Positions 9,698 to 18,037 are shown, counted from the first letter of the stretch. The stretch: 50,470 nt of DNA from Pseudonocardia ammonioxydans (GCF_900115005.1 NZ_FOUY01000042.1:1-50470), one strand, 5' to 3'. The notes: generated by a model not told the origin, from the sequence alone. Made by a program: numbers and translations.

Positions 9698-10033
9698 TCA
9701 GGACCGCTCGGCCCCGCCGTCCGGTGCGGCCGGGACCCGCAGCGGTCGCAGCCACACCCAGAGCACGAACAGGGCCCCGATCACCAGCATGCCGATGCCG
9801 GTGTCGAGGTTGAGGTTCGTCCCGCCGGTCTTGGCCAGGTTCTCCGGGTCGTTGCCGGAGACCAGGCCCATGATCAGCAGCACGATCCCGTACACCCCGA
9901 ACAGCAGGGCGATCACCGAGCGCAGGTCGAACAGGTTGGTCGCGGTCGTGGAGATCGGCGTGCCGGTCCCCGTCGGGTCGTCGCTCTCCGGGTCGTTGTC
10001 CGGCTGGTGGTCGTGACGGCTCTCGTCGGTCAT
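9698..10033 (-). CDS. Small two-helix membrane protein next to the symporter
   Basis: A 111-residue protein. The first 35 residues are polar and Asp/Thr-rich, followed by two hydrophobic helices (about 39-60 and 78-95) and a short polar tail. It starts 17 bases after the stop of the sodium:solute symporter on the same strand and sits behind an AGGAGG-like site, so it is the last gene of that unit. An accessory role for the symporter is inferred from position only. Confidence 0.72.
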   Translation of the reverse strand: MTDESRHDHQPDNDPESDDPTGTGTPISTTATNLFDLRSVIALLFGVYGIVLLIMGLVSGNDPENLAKTGGTNLNLDTGIGMLVIGALFVLWVWLRPLRVPAAPDGGAERS

Positions 10034-10050
10034 CTCTGTTCTCCTCCTGC

Positions 10051-11736
10051 TCAGCCGACCACGATGTAGAGGACGACGGTGAGGACGAGCACGGCGCCAC
10101 CGAGCACGGCGGGCGAGCGGTACCAGCCCGCGTCGTCACCCGTGGTCGAGTGGGTGCGCGCGTCCTTCGGGGTCAGGCTCCAGACCAGCCCGGTCAGCTC
10201 GGCCTCGGCCCGCGGTGCGGTCACCATCGACACCGCCCCGGCCACGCCGACGCCGACCACGAACGCGGCGATCGCGCCGAGGAAGCTGCCCGCCTGGTTG
10301 GAGATCTCCAGCACGCCGACCCGCACGAGGACGTCCACCGCCACCGCCGCGGCGGTACCGGACAGCAGCCCGATCCAGGCCGACGGGCCGGTCATGCGCT
10401 TCCAGAACAGGCCCAGGATGAAGATCGCGAACAGCGGCGCGTTGAAGAAGCTGAACAGCGACTGGATGTAGTCCATGAGGTTCTGCGAGCCGGACGCGAT
10501 GAACGCGGTGCCGATCGCCAGGACGCAGCCGATGATCGTCACCAGCCGGCCGACCTGCAGGTAGTAGCGGTCGCCCCGGTCCGGGCGCACCCAGTCCTGC
10601 CAGATGTCGTAGGTGAACACGGTGTTGAACGAGCTGATGTTGGCCGCCATGCCGGCCATGAACGCGGCGAGCAGCCCGGCGATCGCGACCCCGAGGATGC
10701 CGTTCGGCAGCACCTCCTTCATCAACAGTGACAGCGCGTTGTTGTAGGTGATGCCGTCGACGGCCTCGCCGCCCTCGGCCTTGAGCGCGCTGATCTGCGG
10801 GATCATGATCCCGGCGATCATGCCCGGGGTCACGATGACCAGCACGACCAGCGCCTTGGGGAACGCACCGATGATGGGCGTGCGCCGAGCCGCGGACATC
10901 GACTTGGCCGACAGCGCGCGCTGCACCTCGGCGAAGTTCGTCGTCCAGTAGCCGAAGGACAGCACGAACCCGAGACCGAACACGATGCCGAGCACCGACA
11001 GGAACGGGTTCTCGATCTCGGTCAACGGGGTGCCCGGCCAGGCGTTGAGGTCGGCGCCGCCGCTGGGGCCCTCGGTGACCGCGCGGGTCAGGCCGTCCCA
11101 GCCGCCGACCCGGTTGAGTCCGGCCACGGTCAGCGGGATGAGCAGCGCGAGGATCACGAAGAACTGCAGGACCTCGGTGTAGATGGCCGCGGACAACCCG
11201 CCGAGCGAGATGTAGCCGAGCACGACGACGGCCGCGACCGGGATCGCCACGTACAGCGGCCAGCCGAGCAGGGCCTCGAGCACCAGGCCGAGCGAGAACA
11301 GGTTGACCCCGGCGATCAGGATCGAGGCCACCGCGAAGATCACCGCCTGCACCCGCTGGGTGGTCCGGTTGAACCGCTTGAGCAGGAACTCCGGGACGCT
11401 GCGGGCCTGCGAGCCGTAGTAGAACGGCATCATCACGATGCCGAGGAACACCATCGCCGGGATGGCGCCGAGCCAGTAGTAGTGGACCGTCGGGATGCCG
11501 AACTGGGCGCCGTTGGCGACCATCCCGATGAGCTCGATGGCGCCGAGGTTGGCCGAGATGAACGCCAGCCCGGTGATCCAGGCCGGCATCGACCGGCCGG
11601 ACAGCAGGAAGTCCAGGCTCGAGGACACCGAGCGCCGTGCCGCGTAGCCGATGCCGAGCACCAGCACGAAGTAGAACGCGACCAGCAGGTAGTCGACGAT
11701 GTTCGGGTCGAGGCGGAGGATCTCCTGGGCCGTCAT
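10051..11736 (-). CDS. Sodium:solute symporter (SSS/SGLT family), probable sugar transporter
   Basis: A 561-residue transporter with about 14 hydrophobic helices. It carries SSS features such as the GLSAAIYTEVLQFF segment and the FAEVQRALSAKS loop. The family couples Na+ entry to uptake of sugars, amino acids or vitamins. Divergence from a DeoR repressor and galT points to galactose or a related hexose, which is an inference from context. ATG 11736 was chosen because a GGGAGG site lies upstream and the helical core begins directly after it; upstream extensions show no homology. Confidence 0.92.
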   Translation of the reverse strand: MTAQEILRLDPNIVDYLLVAFYFVLVLGIGYAARRSVSSSLDFLLSGRSMPAWITGLAFISANLGAIELIGMVANGAQFGIPTVHYYWLGAIPAMVFLGIVMMPFYYGSQARSVPEFLLKRFNRTTQRVQAVIFAVASILIAGVNLFSLGLVLEALLGWPLYVAIPVAAVVVLGYISLGGLSAAIYTEVLQFFVILALLIPLTVAGLNRVGGWDGLTRAVTEGPSGGADLNAWPGTPLTEIENPFLSVLGIVFGLGFVLSFGYWTTNFAEVQRALSAKSMSAARRTPIIGAFPKALVVLVIVTPGMIAGIMIPQISALKAEGGEAVDGITYNNALSLLMKEVLPNGILGVAIAGLLAAFMAGMAANISSFNTVFTYDIWQDWVRPDRGDRYYLQVGRLVTIIGCVLAIGTAFIASGSQNLMDYIQSLFSFFNAPLFAIFILGLFWKRMTGPSAWIGLLSGTAAAVAVDVLVRVGVLEISNQAGSFLGAIAAFVVGVGVAGAVSMVTAPRAEAELTGLVWSLTPKDARTHSTTGDDAGWYRSPAVLGGAVLVLTVVLYIVVG

Positions 11737-11857
11737 GCCCTGACCTCCCGCAGCCTCTCCGTGGCCCGCTCGGGGGCCGTCTCGCGGTGATCCATCTGAA
11801 CAAGCTCCTCGCCGTCGAGTGCGCACGTCGGCCGGCCGTGTGTCCGGACCGCCGCAC

Positions 11858-11886
11858 AAGATAGACCGAACTCGGACAGAAGTGAA
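11858..11886 (-). promoter_or_regulatory. Candidate promoter of the symporter gene
   Basis: On the minus strand TTCACT (11886-11881) and TATCTT (11863-11858) are separated by exactly 17 bases, a fair match to -35/-10 boxes. It would give an untranslated leader of about 115 bases. The region lies between the symporter and its divergent DeoR-type regulator, so repressor binding near here is expected. Confidence 0.4.
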
Positions 11887-11953
11887 CACGATCGCGCGGT
11901 TTCGAGACCGGTCGGTGACCTCCGCCGGTCCGGTCACGGCCCCGGACGGCGAC

Positions 11954-11982
11954 TTGCTGATCGTTCGAATTTGTTGCATTGT
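11954..11982 (+). promoter_or_regulatory. Weak candidate promoter of the deoR-galT unit
   Basis: TTGCTG (11954-11959) and CATTGT (11977-11982) are 17 bases apart inside an AT-richer island that stands out from the surrounding GC-rich sequence. The match is modest. The same island is the most likely place for a DeoR operator, but no clean repeat is seen. Confidence 0.25.
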
Positions 11983-12020
11983 GTGCGGGTGATCGGGATC
12001 TGCCGTGCGGACGACGCGCC

Positions 12021-12815
12021 GTGAGCCTGCTGGCCGAGCAGCGGCGCGAGGTGATCGTGGAGCGGGTCCGCTCGCACGGGGCGGTCCGGGTCTCCGAGCT
12101 CGCCGAGCACCTCGGCGTGTCCGAGATGACGGTGCGGCGCGACCTCGACGTGCTCGCCCGCCGGCGCCTGGTGGACAAGGTGCACGGCGGGGCGACGGCG
12201 ATCGGCGAGCACACCACCGAGGAGCCCGGCTTCTCGGCGAAGGCGGTGCGCGAGCTGGAGGAGAAGGACGCGATCGCGGCCGAGGCGGCCGGCCTGGTGA
12301 CGCCCGGGTCGGCCGTCGGGCTGTCCGCCGGGACGACGACGTGGCGGCTGGCGCACCGGCTCGCGAAGGTCCCGCGGCTGACCGTGGTCACCAACTCGCT
12401 GGCGGTCGCGGAGGCCCTGCACACCGGTGGCGCCGAGGGCCGCGGGTCGACCGTGATCCTCACCGGTGGCGTGCGGACCCCGTCCGAGGCGCTCGTCGGC
12501 CCGGTCGCGATCGCCGCGCTGCGCTCGCTCAACCTGGAGATCGTCTTCCTCGGTGTGCACGGCATGAGTGCCGCTGCCGGGTTCTCGACCCCGAACCTGA
12601 CCGAGCGCGACACCAACCGCGCGCTGGTCGACGCCGGGCAGCAGCTCGTCGTCGTCGCCGACCACACCAAGTGGGGCACGGTCGGCATCTCCACGATCGC
12701 GGAACTCAACGAGGCGGACGTCCTGGTCACCGACGCCGGGCTCGCCGACACCGACCGCGCGGTCCTCGAGGGCGAGGTCGACCGCGTGGTCATCGCCCGA
12801 CCCGGAAGGCAGTGA
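12021..12815 (+). CDS. DeoR/GlpR-family transcriptional regulator
   Basis: A 264-residue sugar-responsive repressor. The N-terminal winged helix-turn-helix has the family signature VSELAEHLGVSEMTVRRDLDVL near residues 22-43. The C-terminal DeoRC sensor domain binds a sugar phosphate. GTG 12021 gives the usual family N-terminus (LLAEQRR). It overlaps galT by one base (TGATG) and is divergent from the symporter, so it most likely controls both transport and galT. Confidence 0.92.
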   Translation: MSLLAEQRREVIVERVRSHGAVRVSELAEHLGVSEMTVRRDLDVLARRRLVDKVHGGATAIGEHTTEEPGFSAKAVRELEEKDAIAAEAAGLVTPGSAVGLSAGTTTWRLAHRLAKVPRLTVVTNSLAVAEALHTGGAEGRGSTVILTGGVRTPSEALVGPVAIAALRSLNLEIVFLGVHGMSAAAGFSTPNLTERDTNRALVDAGQQLVVVADHTKWGTVGISTIAELNEADVLVTDAGLADTDRAVLEGEVDRVVIARPGRQ

Positions 12816-13903
12816 TGGACGCGCGCACGCTCTCGACGCGGATGGCCGACGGCCGGGAGATCCTCTGGTTCGACGGGCCCGGGCGCCCCCCGCGGGACCC
12901 CGCCGAGCTCGTCGACCGGCGCGACCTGCCCGCGGTCACCCCCGCCTCCCAGCTGCGCTACGACGCACTGGCCGGCGAGTGGGTCACGATCGCCGCGCAC
13001 CGCCAGGACCGCACCTACCAGCCCCCGGCCGACCAGTGCCCGCTGTGCCCGAGCCGGGACGGGCGGCTCACCGAGATCCCGTCGCCGGAGTACGAGGTCG
13101 TGGCGTTCGAGAACCGGTTCCCGTCCTTCGGGTCGGCGCCCGGCACGCCGTCACCGGCCGTGGACCCGGACACCCCGCTCGCCGCCGCGGGACGCTGCGA
13201 GGTCGTCTGCTTCACCGACGACCACGCCACCCCGTTCTCCCGGCTGCCCCCGGAGCGGGTGCGGCTGGTGCTCGAGGCCTGGGCCGAGCGGACCGCGGCG
13301 CTGGCCGCCCGGCCGGGCGTGCGGTACGTGTTCCCGTTCGAGAACCGGGGCGCCGAGATCGGGGTGACGCTCGCGCACCCGCACGGGCAGATCTACGCCT
13401 ACCCGTACCTCCCGCCGTTCCCGCAGCGGATGCTCGCGCACGTGGCGGCGCACCGGGAGGCGACGGGGGAGAACCTGTTCGACGCGACACTGGCCGCCGA
13501 GCGGGCGGGGGAGCGCGTCGTCGTCGCGGGGGAGCACTGGACCGCGTTCGTGCCGCAGGCCGCACGCTGGCCGGTCGAGGTGCACCTGTACCCGAACCGG
13601 CCGACCCCGGACCTGCCCGCGCTGGACGAGGCGCAGCGGGCCGAGTTCCCGGTGGTGTACCTGGACCTGCTGCGCCGCCTGGACGCGCTCTACGACGACG
13701 CGCTGCCCTACGTCGCCGGCTGGAACCAGGCCCCGGTGCGCGAGGCCGACGGGCGTGCCGACGCCCGGCTGCACCTGCGGGTGCACTCGATCCGGCGGGC
13801 CCCGGGGAAGATCAAGTACCTGGCGGGCTCCGAGTCCGGGGCAGGGGCGTTCATCTCCGACGTGCTGCCCGAGGCGGTCGCGGAACGCCTGCGAGGCCTC
13901 TAG
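12815..13903 (+). CDS. galT: Galactose-1-phosphate uridylyltransferase
   Basis: A 362-residue GalT of the Leloir pathway, exchanging UMP between UDP-glucose and galactose-1-phosphate in the cytosol. The active-site HPH is in AHPHGQIYAYP near residues 190-200. The CPLC motif near residue 71 is one half of the structural zinc site. Length and motifs are normal. It is translationally coupled to the DeoR gene and followed by a strong terminator. galK, which usually follows in actinobacteria, is absent from this window. Confidence 0.96.
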   Translation: MDARTLSTRMADGREILWFDGPGRPPRDPAELVDRRDLPAVTPASQLRYDALAGEWVTIAAHRQDRTYQPPADQCPLCPSRDGRLTEIPSPEYEVVAFENRFPSFGSAPGTPSPAVDPDTPLAAAGRCEVVCFTDDHATPFSRLPPERVRLVLEAWAERTAALAARPGVRYVFPFENRGAEIGVTLAHPHGQIYAYPYLPPFPQRMLAHVAAHREATGENLFDATLAAERAGERVVVAGEHWTAFVPQAARWPVEVHLYPNRPTPDLPALDEAQRAEFPVVYLDLLRRLDALYDDALPYVAGWNQAPVREADGRADARLHLRVHSIRRAPGKIKYLAGSESGAGAFISDVLPEAVAERLRGL

Positions 13904-13911
13904 ACGTGCGT

Positions 13912-13947
13912 CGAGGCCGGTGCCCCTCCCCAGGGGCACCGGCCTCG
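13912..13947. terminator. Strong hairpin terminator between galT and the NlpC/P60 gene
   Basis: A perfect 15-base-pair stem (13912-13926 with 13933-13947) closes a six-base loop (TCCCCA). It lies eight bases after the galT stop and 20 bases from the convergent NlpC/P60 stop, so it can serve both strands. There is no U-tract, as is common in actinobacteria. Confidence 0.8.
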
Positions 13948-13967
13948 GACGTTCCCGTGCCGGTCGG

Positions 13968-15143
13968 TCAGACCCGGACCGCGCTGTTGAACGGCATGTC
14001 GTCGACGTCGGAGAACTTCACCGGCTCACCGCTGGTCGAGGCGTGCAGGACCTTGCCGTTGCCCGCATAGATGCCCACGTGGCTGACCGGGGAGTAGAAG
14101 AACACCATGTCGCCGGGCTTGAGGTCGCCCTTGGAGACGGACTCGCCGTCGGTCTGCGCCTGCGCCTTCGAGGTGCGCGGCAGGTCGACGCCGACCTGCT
14201 CGAACGCCCAGACCATCAGGCCGGAGCAGTCGAAGGCGCTCGGGCCGGTGGCGCCCCACTGGTAGGGGGTGCCGAGCTTGCTCTTCGCCGCGGCGAGTGC
14301 CTGCAGGCCGTTCGCGGAGCCGCTGTGGTCGGTGACCGGGTCGCCGGCGACCGAGCCGGTCCCGGCACCGTCCCCGGAGCCGGAGGACCCCGATGAGCCG
14401 GCTTCCGCGGCACGCTCCCGGGCCTCCGCGGCGCGCTCGTCGGCCTCCTTCTTGGCGACCGCGGCGATCCGGGCGGCATCGGCCTGCTCGAATGCCTGCG
14501 GGACGGCGGCGGTGACCTGCTCCAGGCCGGTGCTCACCGATGTCGCGGCGTCGCTGGTGCCCGCGCCGCCCTGCTCGGATCCGGCGGCCGGCACCGACAG
14601 CTTCATCGTCGCCTGGTTGTCCGCACCGGCCAGGTCGACGCCGGTGGACTGCTCGTCGGCGGGCTGGTCCGGCGCCCCGAGGGAGGTGACGACGCCCATC
14701 ACGGCGGTGGCGCCGACCAGGGTCGCCCCCATCGTGGCGGCGACGGCGCGCGGCCGGGTGCCGAAGGCGCCGGTGCCGGAGGTGCCCTGGACCAGGCCGA
14801 TCGCGGACCGGGAGGTCACGCCGGCCGGGACGTCGCGGGTCACGACGGTGTCGCCGTCGCCGGGCACGGCCGGGAGGCCGCTCGGCGGGGTGTCGATCCG
14901 CTCGATGTCCGGGCCGAACGTGTCCGGGCCGAACGTGTCGGGGCCGAACGAGCCGGTGGCGCTCTCACGGGCCGCGCGGCGGCCACCGGAGGCGGGGGCG
15001 TCGAAGCCGGCGTCGGCGTAGCGGGCGAGCAGCTCGGTCGCCGAGATGCCGGCGCTCGCGTCGCGGTCGCGGCGACGGCGCGGGGCCGCGGTATCGGGGA
15101 TGTCGGCCTCGGGGGCATCGGCCGGGTGCAGTGCTGAGGTCAT
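13968..15143 (-). CDS. Membrane-anchored NlpC/P60 peptidoglycan endopeptidase
   Basis: A 391-residue cell-wall hydrolase. A long cytoplasmic N-terminus (about 130 residues, basic RRRRDRD patch, a GPDTF repeat at 67-79) precedes one hydrophobic anchor at about 133-155. A Thr/Ala/Gly linker and an Ala/Glu-rich probable coiled coil (232-260) follow. The C-terminal NlpC/P60 domain begins near 276, with Cys306 (DCSGL), His355 (SHVGIY) and His367. It should cleave stem peptides outside the membrane. The long cytoplasmic region is unusual for the family. Its 5' leader is described separately. Confidence 0.9.
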   Translation of the reverse strand: MTSALHPADAPEADIPDTAAPRRRRDRDASAGISATELLARYADAGFDAPASGGRRAARESATGSFGPDTFGPDTFGPDIERIDTPPSGLPAVPGDGDTVVTRDVPAGVTSRSAIGLVQGTSGTGAFGTRPRAVAATMGATLVGATAVMGVVTSLGAPDQPADEQSTGVDLAGADNQATMKLSVPAAGSEQGGAGTSDAATSVSTGLEQVTAAVPQAFEQADAARIAAVAKKEADERAAEARERAAEAGSSGSSGSGDGAGTGSVAGDPVTDHSGSANGLQALAAAKSKLGTPYQWGATGPSAFDCSGLMVWAFEQVGVDLPRTSKAQAQTDGESVSKGDLKPGDMVFFYSPVSHVGIYAGNGKVLHASTSGEPVKFSDVDDMPFNSAVRV

Positions 15144-15763
15144 AAGATCGTTCCTCGCCGCCACGGGCACACCGGCTCTCGGGGTCGAGCCGGACGCGTG
15201 TCCGCCCCCGCCACGTGCTGGGTGGGCGCCAGGGGGAGTGTCGGCGGCGGGGAGCTGACGGCCGACCAGGCGCACCGACCGACGTCTCGTCGGCCAGCAC
15301 GAAGAAACGTAACCGCTCCGTGACGCGGATGCCCGCCGGGACAACCGGGTGTGCGACGAACGGGCGGTCCTGCGCGATCCCCGCGCAGATCCGCCGCCGA
15401 ACGGTGGAACCGTTGGGCTGTTCGAGTTGTCCGGGCGTTCGGCTGCGACGAGCGGTCGGTGCGGGTGGGTGACACCCCGCACGCCGCAATGATCATTGCA
15501 CCGGCTGGTCCAGCGGCGCCGGGCGGCTGGTCGTGCGGCGGTGGTGATGAGCGGTTCAGGTGGTTCTGCCACGATCGTGCGGGGACCGTGACACCCGAAC
15601 GCGAAACGTCCTCGGCCCCCGCCCCGAGCCCACCACTGATGCCCCGAACCGGACCGGTCACCGGTCCGAACCCACCACGACCGCTCCGCCGGGCCGGTGT
15701 CGCGCGATCCTGTCCGCGGCGCCCCGGCGGGGGACGACGCGACGACCACCGGAGGCCACCGCA
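15144..15763. other. 620-base divergent intergenic region with several palindromes
   Basis: No convincing gene is seen between the divergent NlpC/P60 and GT2 genes. The region holds four inverted repeats: a 7-bp hairpin at 15370-15388, AACGGT-GGA-ACCGTT at 15400-15414, a perfect 14-base palindrome GCAATGATCATTGC at 15486-15499, and GGACCGGT-C-ACCGGTCC at 15651-15667. Promoters for both genes and a structured 5' leader for the NlpC/P60 mRNA are likely. The GGGGACCCA and GGGTGAA blocks of a ydaO riboswitch are absent. Confidence 0.6.
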
Positions 15764-15823
15764 GTGCCGGACCGAGCAGTGCCGGATCGACCTGGGCCGG
15801 ATCGACTTGGGCCGGACCGAGCA
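15764..15823 (+). repeat. 15-base tandem repeat at the start of the GT2 gene
   Basis: Four consecutive 15-base units of the form GTGCCGGACCGAGCA begin exactly at the GTG start and encode [VG]PDR[APL] four times. A degenerate fifth unit follows. Confidence 0.7.
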
Positions 15824-17134
15824 CCCGGACCGATCTGGGTCGGGGAGACGACCCACCTGCGCGGGCCCGGTGCTGTGTCCACGGTCGACCCGGCGGCCAC
15901 GGCCGACCTGGAGGTCCCCGCCCGGTTCGACACCGCCCGGCTGCTGGTCACCGACTGCGGGGTGCCCGTGGGGCAGGTGGACGTCCCGCTGCGGCAGGGC
16001 CGGGCGGGCGCGGACGAGATCGCGCGGGTGGCGGCGACCGTCGTGGGGGTCGAGCCCCCCGCCGAGCCACCGAGGTCGGACGAGCCGATGACGGTCGTGG
16101 TGGCCACCCGGGGGCGGGCGGAGAGCGTGCGTCGCTGCGTGGCCGCGATCCTCGCCGGCGACCACCCGGCCGTGACGGTGCTCGTCGTCGACAACGACCC
16201 CCCGGACGACCGGACCCGGGCCGTGGTCACCGGGTTCGGGTGCGACCGGGTCCGCTACGTCCACGAGCCGCGGCGCGGGGCGTCGGTCGGGCGCAACCGC
16301 GGCCTGGCCGAGGCCCGCACCGGCGTCGTGGCCTTCACCGACGACGACACCGAGCCGGACCTGCGCTGGGCGTCGCGCATCGCCGGGGCGTTCGCGGCCG
16401 ACCCGCAGCTCACCGGGCTGAGCGGCCCGGTGCTGGCCGCCCGGCTCGACACCCCGCAGGAGCGGGCCGCGGACGTCGCGCTGGCCTGGAACAAGGGCTT
16501 CGTGCCGCGCCGCTTCCGGCTGGACGACCCGCCGTCGGACACGCCGGTCTTCCCGTTCTCGCCGGGCCTGTTCGGGATCGGGGCGAACCTCGCGGTGCGG
16601 ACCGGGCCGGCCCGGGGGCTGGGCGGGTTCGACGAGGCGCTGGGCCCGGGACGCCCGACCCGCGGCGGCGAGGACATCGAGCTGCTGGTCCGGATCGTGC
16701 TCGACGGCGGCACGCTGGCCTACCTGCCCGCCGCCTACGTCTGGCACCACCACCGCCCCTCCGACGACGAGCTCCGCGACCAGCTGAGCGGCTACGCGCT
16801 CGGGCTGGGTGCGTTCCTGGGCAAGGTGGCGATGGACCCGCGGGCCCGGCGGCTGGCGATGCGCCGGTTCCCGGCCGCGATCGCCCGGCTGCGCGAGATC
16901 GTGCGGCGGGAATCGGCGGGCCGGCCCGGGGAGGGGGCGCCGCGGTCCCGCCCGGACCCCGGCCCGGGCCCGGTGCACCGCCGGGTCGAGACCGGGGCGA
17001 TGCCCGGCGGTGCCGCCGGGCGGAAGCTGCGCGGGCTCGCCTCCGGGCCGGTGCTCTACGTCCGCACCCGCCAGCAGGTCCGGGCCGAGGGCGGGGCCTG
17101 TCCGCCGTTGACGGCGCCCCGCGCCCGGCCCTGA
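15764..17134 (+). CDS. Family 2 glycosyltransferase
   Basis: A 456-residue GT-A enzyme. After a repeated N-terminal PDR tail and a small lead-in domain, the catalytic domain starts near residue 110 (MTVVVATRGR). It has the nucleotide-sugar-binding VVDND segment, the FTDDDTEP DxD motif and the downstream RGGEDIEL motif. It transfers a sugar from an NDP donor; the acceptor is unknown, possibly cell-envelope glycan. GTG 15764 has a GGAGG site eight bases upstream; an in-frame GTG at 15875 would remove the repeats and 37 residues. No membrane helix is obvious, so it is probably cytosolic or membrane-associated. Confidence 0.87.
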   Translation: MPDRAVPDRPGPDRLGPDRAPGPIWVGETTHLRGPGAVSTVDPAATADLEVPARFDTARLLVTDCGVPVGQVDVPLRQGRAGADEIARVAATVVGVEPPAEPPRSDEPMTVVVATRGRAESVRRCVAAILAGDHPAVTVLVVDNDPPDDRTRAVVTGFGCDRVRYVHEPRRGASVGRNRGLAEARTGVVAFTDDDTEPDLRWASRIAGAFAADPQLTGLSGPVLAARLDTPQERAADVALAWNKGFVPRRFRLDDPPSDTPVFPFSPGLFGIGANLAVRTGPARGLGGFDEALGPGRPTRGGEDIELLVRIVLDGGTLAYLPAAYVWHHHRPSDDELRDQLSGYALGLGAFLGKVAMDPRARRLAMRRFPAAIARLREIVRRESAGRPGEGAPRSRPDPGPGPVHRRVETGAMPGGAAGRKLRGLASGPVLYVRTRQQVRAEGGACPPLTAPRARP

Positions 17135-17152
17135 GCGTGCGGCCTCGGGGCC

Positions 17153-17250
17153 TCAGCCGCGGGTCCGCAGCGGTCGGTGCTCAGTGGCCGGTCCCCGGCA
17201 GCCGGTCCCCAGTGGCGGGTCCTCAGTGGTCGGTCGTCAGTGGCCGGTCC
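17153..17250. repeat. Seven 14-base imperfect tandem repeats
   Basis: Units with consensus TCAGTGGCCGGTCC run without gaps from 17153 to 17250. Two copies are identical (17181-17194 and 17237-17250). The last unit contains the stop codon and final codons of the crotonase gene on the minus strand, so the array looks like an expansion of that gene's 3' end. A 14-base period cannot be maintained as coding sequence. Confidence 0.75.
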
Positions 17251-18037
17251 AGGTGGGCGGCCGGTCCGTGCCGAACGCCGCGACCGCGGCCCGGAAGTCG
17301 TCCGAGCCGTAGACCCGTTCGACGACGTCGGTGTCGTCGGTTCCAGGGCCGGTTGCTGCGTCGTCCCTGCGGCGCAGCAGCTCCTTGGTCGCCCACACGG
17401 TGAGCGGAGCCCCGGCGGTCAGCCGCCCGGTCAGCTCGGCCACGCCCGCGTCGAGGTCGTCCACGACCGCGTGCAGGAACCCGGGCACCCGCCGGGCCTC
17501 CTCGACCTCCAGCAGCCGGGCCGTGAGCAGCAGGTCCGCGGTCAGCGCCCGGCCCAGCGTCCCCGCCAGCAGGTCCAGGGTGCGGGCCGAGAGGCAGTTG
17601 CCCAGGGTCCGGGCGATCGGCGCGCCGAACCGCGACCCCGGGGTCGCGATCCGCAGGTCGGTGGCGCAGGCGATGCCGAGCCCGCCACCGACGCAGACCC
17701 CGTCGACCGCGGCGACCGTCGGCACCTCGACCGCCCGGATCCGGTCCAGCACGGCGGTGACCCGCTGCTCGTAGGCCACCCCGTCGGCGCCGGAGGTGAA
17801 CGCCGCGAACTGACCGATGTCGGTGCCCGCCACGAACGCCCGCCCGCCCGCACCGCGCACGACCAGCACCCGTACCGCGTCGTCGGCGTCGGCGCGCTCG
17901 CAGGCCGCGACCAGCGCGTCGTACATCGCCCAGGTCAGCGCGTTGCGCCGGGCGGCCCGGTGGAAGGTCAGGGTCAGGACGCCGCCGGCGAGGTCGGTCA
18001 CCGTGTCGTCCGCTGCGTCGGCCGCTGCGTCGGTCAC
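17237..18037 (-). CDS. Crotonase-fold protein lacking the classical hydratase glutamates
   Basis: A 266-residue enoyl-CoA hydratase/isomerase family protein. The CoA-binding segment is AFVAGTDIGQF and the core is DGVCVGGGLGIACATDL. At the positions of the two catalytic Glu residues of mitochondrial enoyl-CoA hydratase it has Gly (GGGLGIA) and Ile (FGAPIARTLG), so simple hydration is unlikely. An isomerase, lyase or decarboxylase activity is possible. GTG 18037 overlaps the CaiB stop as GTGA, so substrate CoA thioesters probably come from that enzyme. Confidence 0.87.
   Translation of the reverse strand: MTDAAADAADDTVTDLAGGVLTLTFHRAARRNALTWAMYDALVAACERADADDAVRVLVVRGAGGRAFVAGTDIGQFAAFTSGADGVAYEQRVTAVLDRIRAVEVPTVAAVDGVCVGGGLGIACATDLRIATPGSRFGAPIARTLGNCLSARTLDLLAGTLGRALTADLLLTARLLEVEEARRVPGFLHAVVDDLDAGVAELTGRLTAGAPLTVWATKELLRRRDDAATGPGTDDTDVVERVYGSDDFRAAVAAFGTDRPPTWTGH

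Noticed and set aside
10136..13000. Long minus-strand frame of about 950 codons across deoR and galT
   Set aside because: It overlaps three well-supported genes in other frames and shows Arg/Pro/Gly-rich nonsense typical of GC-rich antisense sequence.
15144..15420. ydaO (c-di-AMP) riboswitch before the NlpC/P60 gene
   Set aside because: A GTCAGCTCCCCGCC block resembles the 3' end of the motif, but GGGGACCCA and GGGTGAA, which define the core, are absent.
17153..17250. CRISPR array or replication iterons
   Set aside because: Units are 14 bases, contiguous and without spacers, and no cas or replication genes are near.
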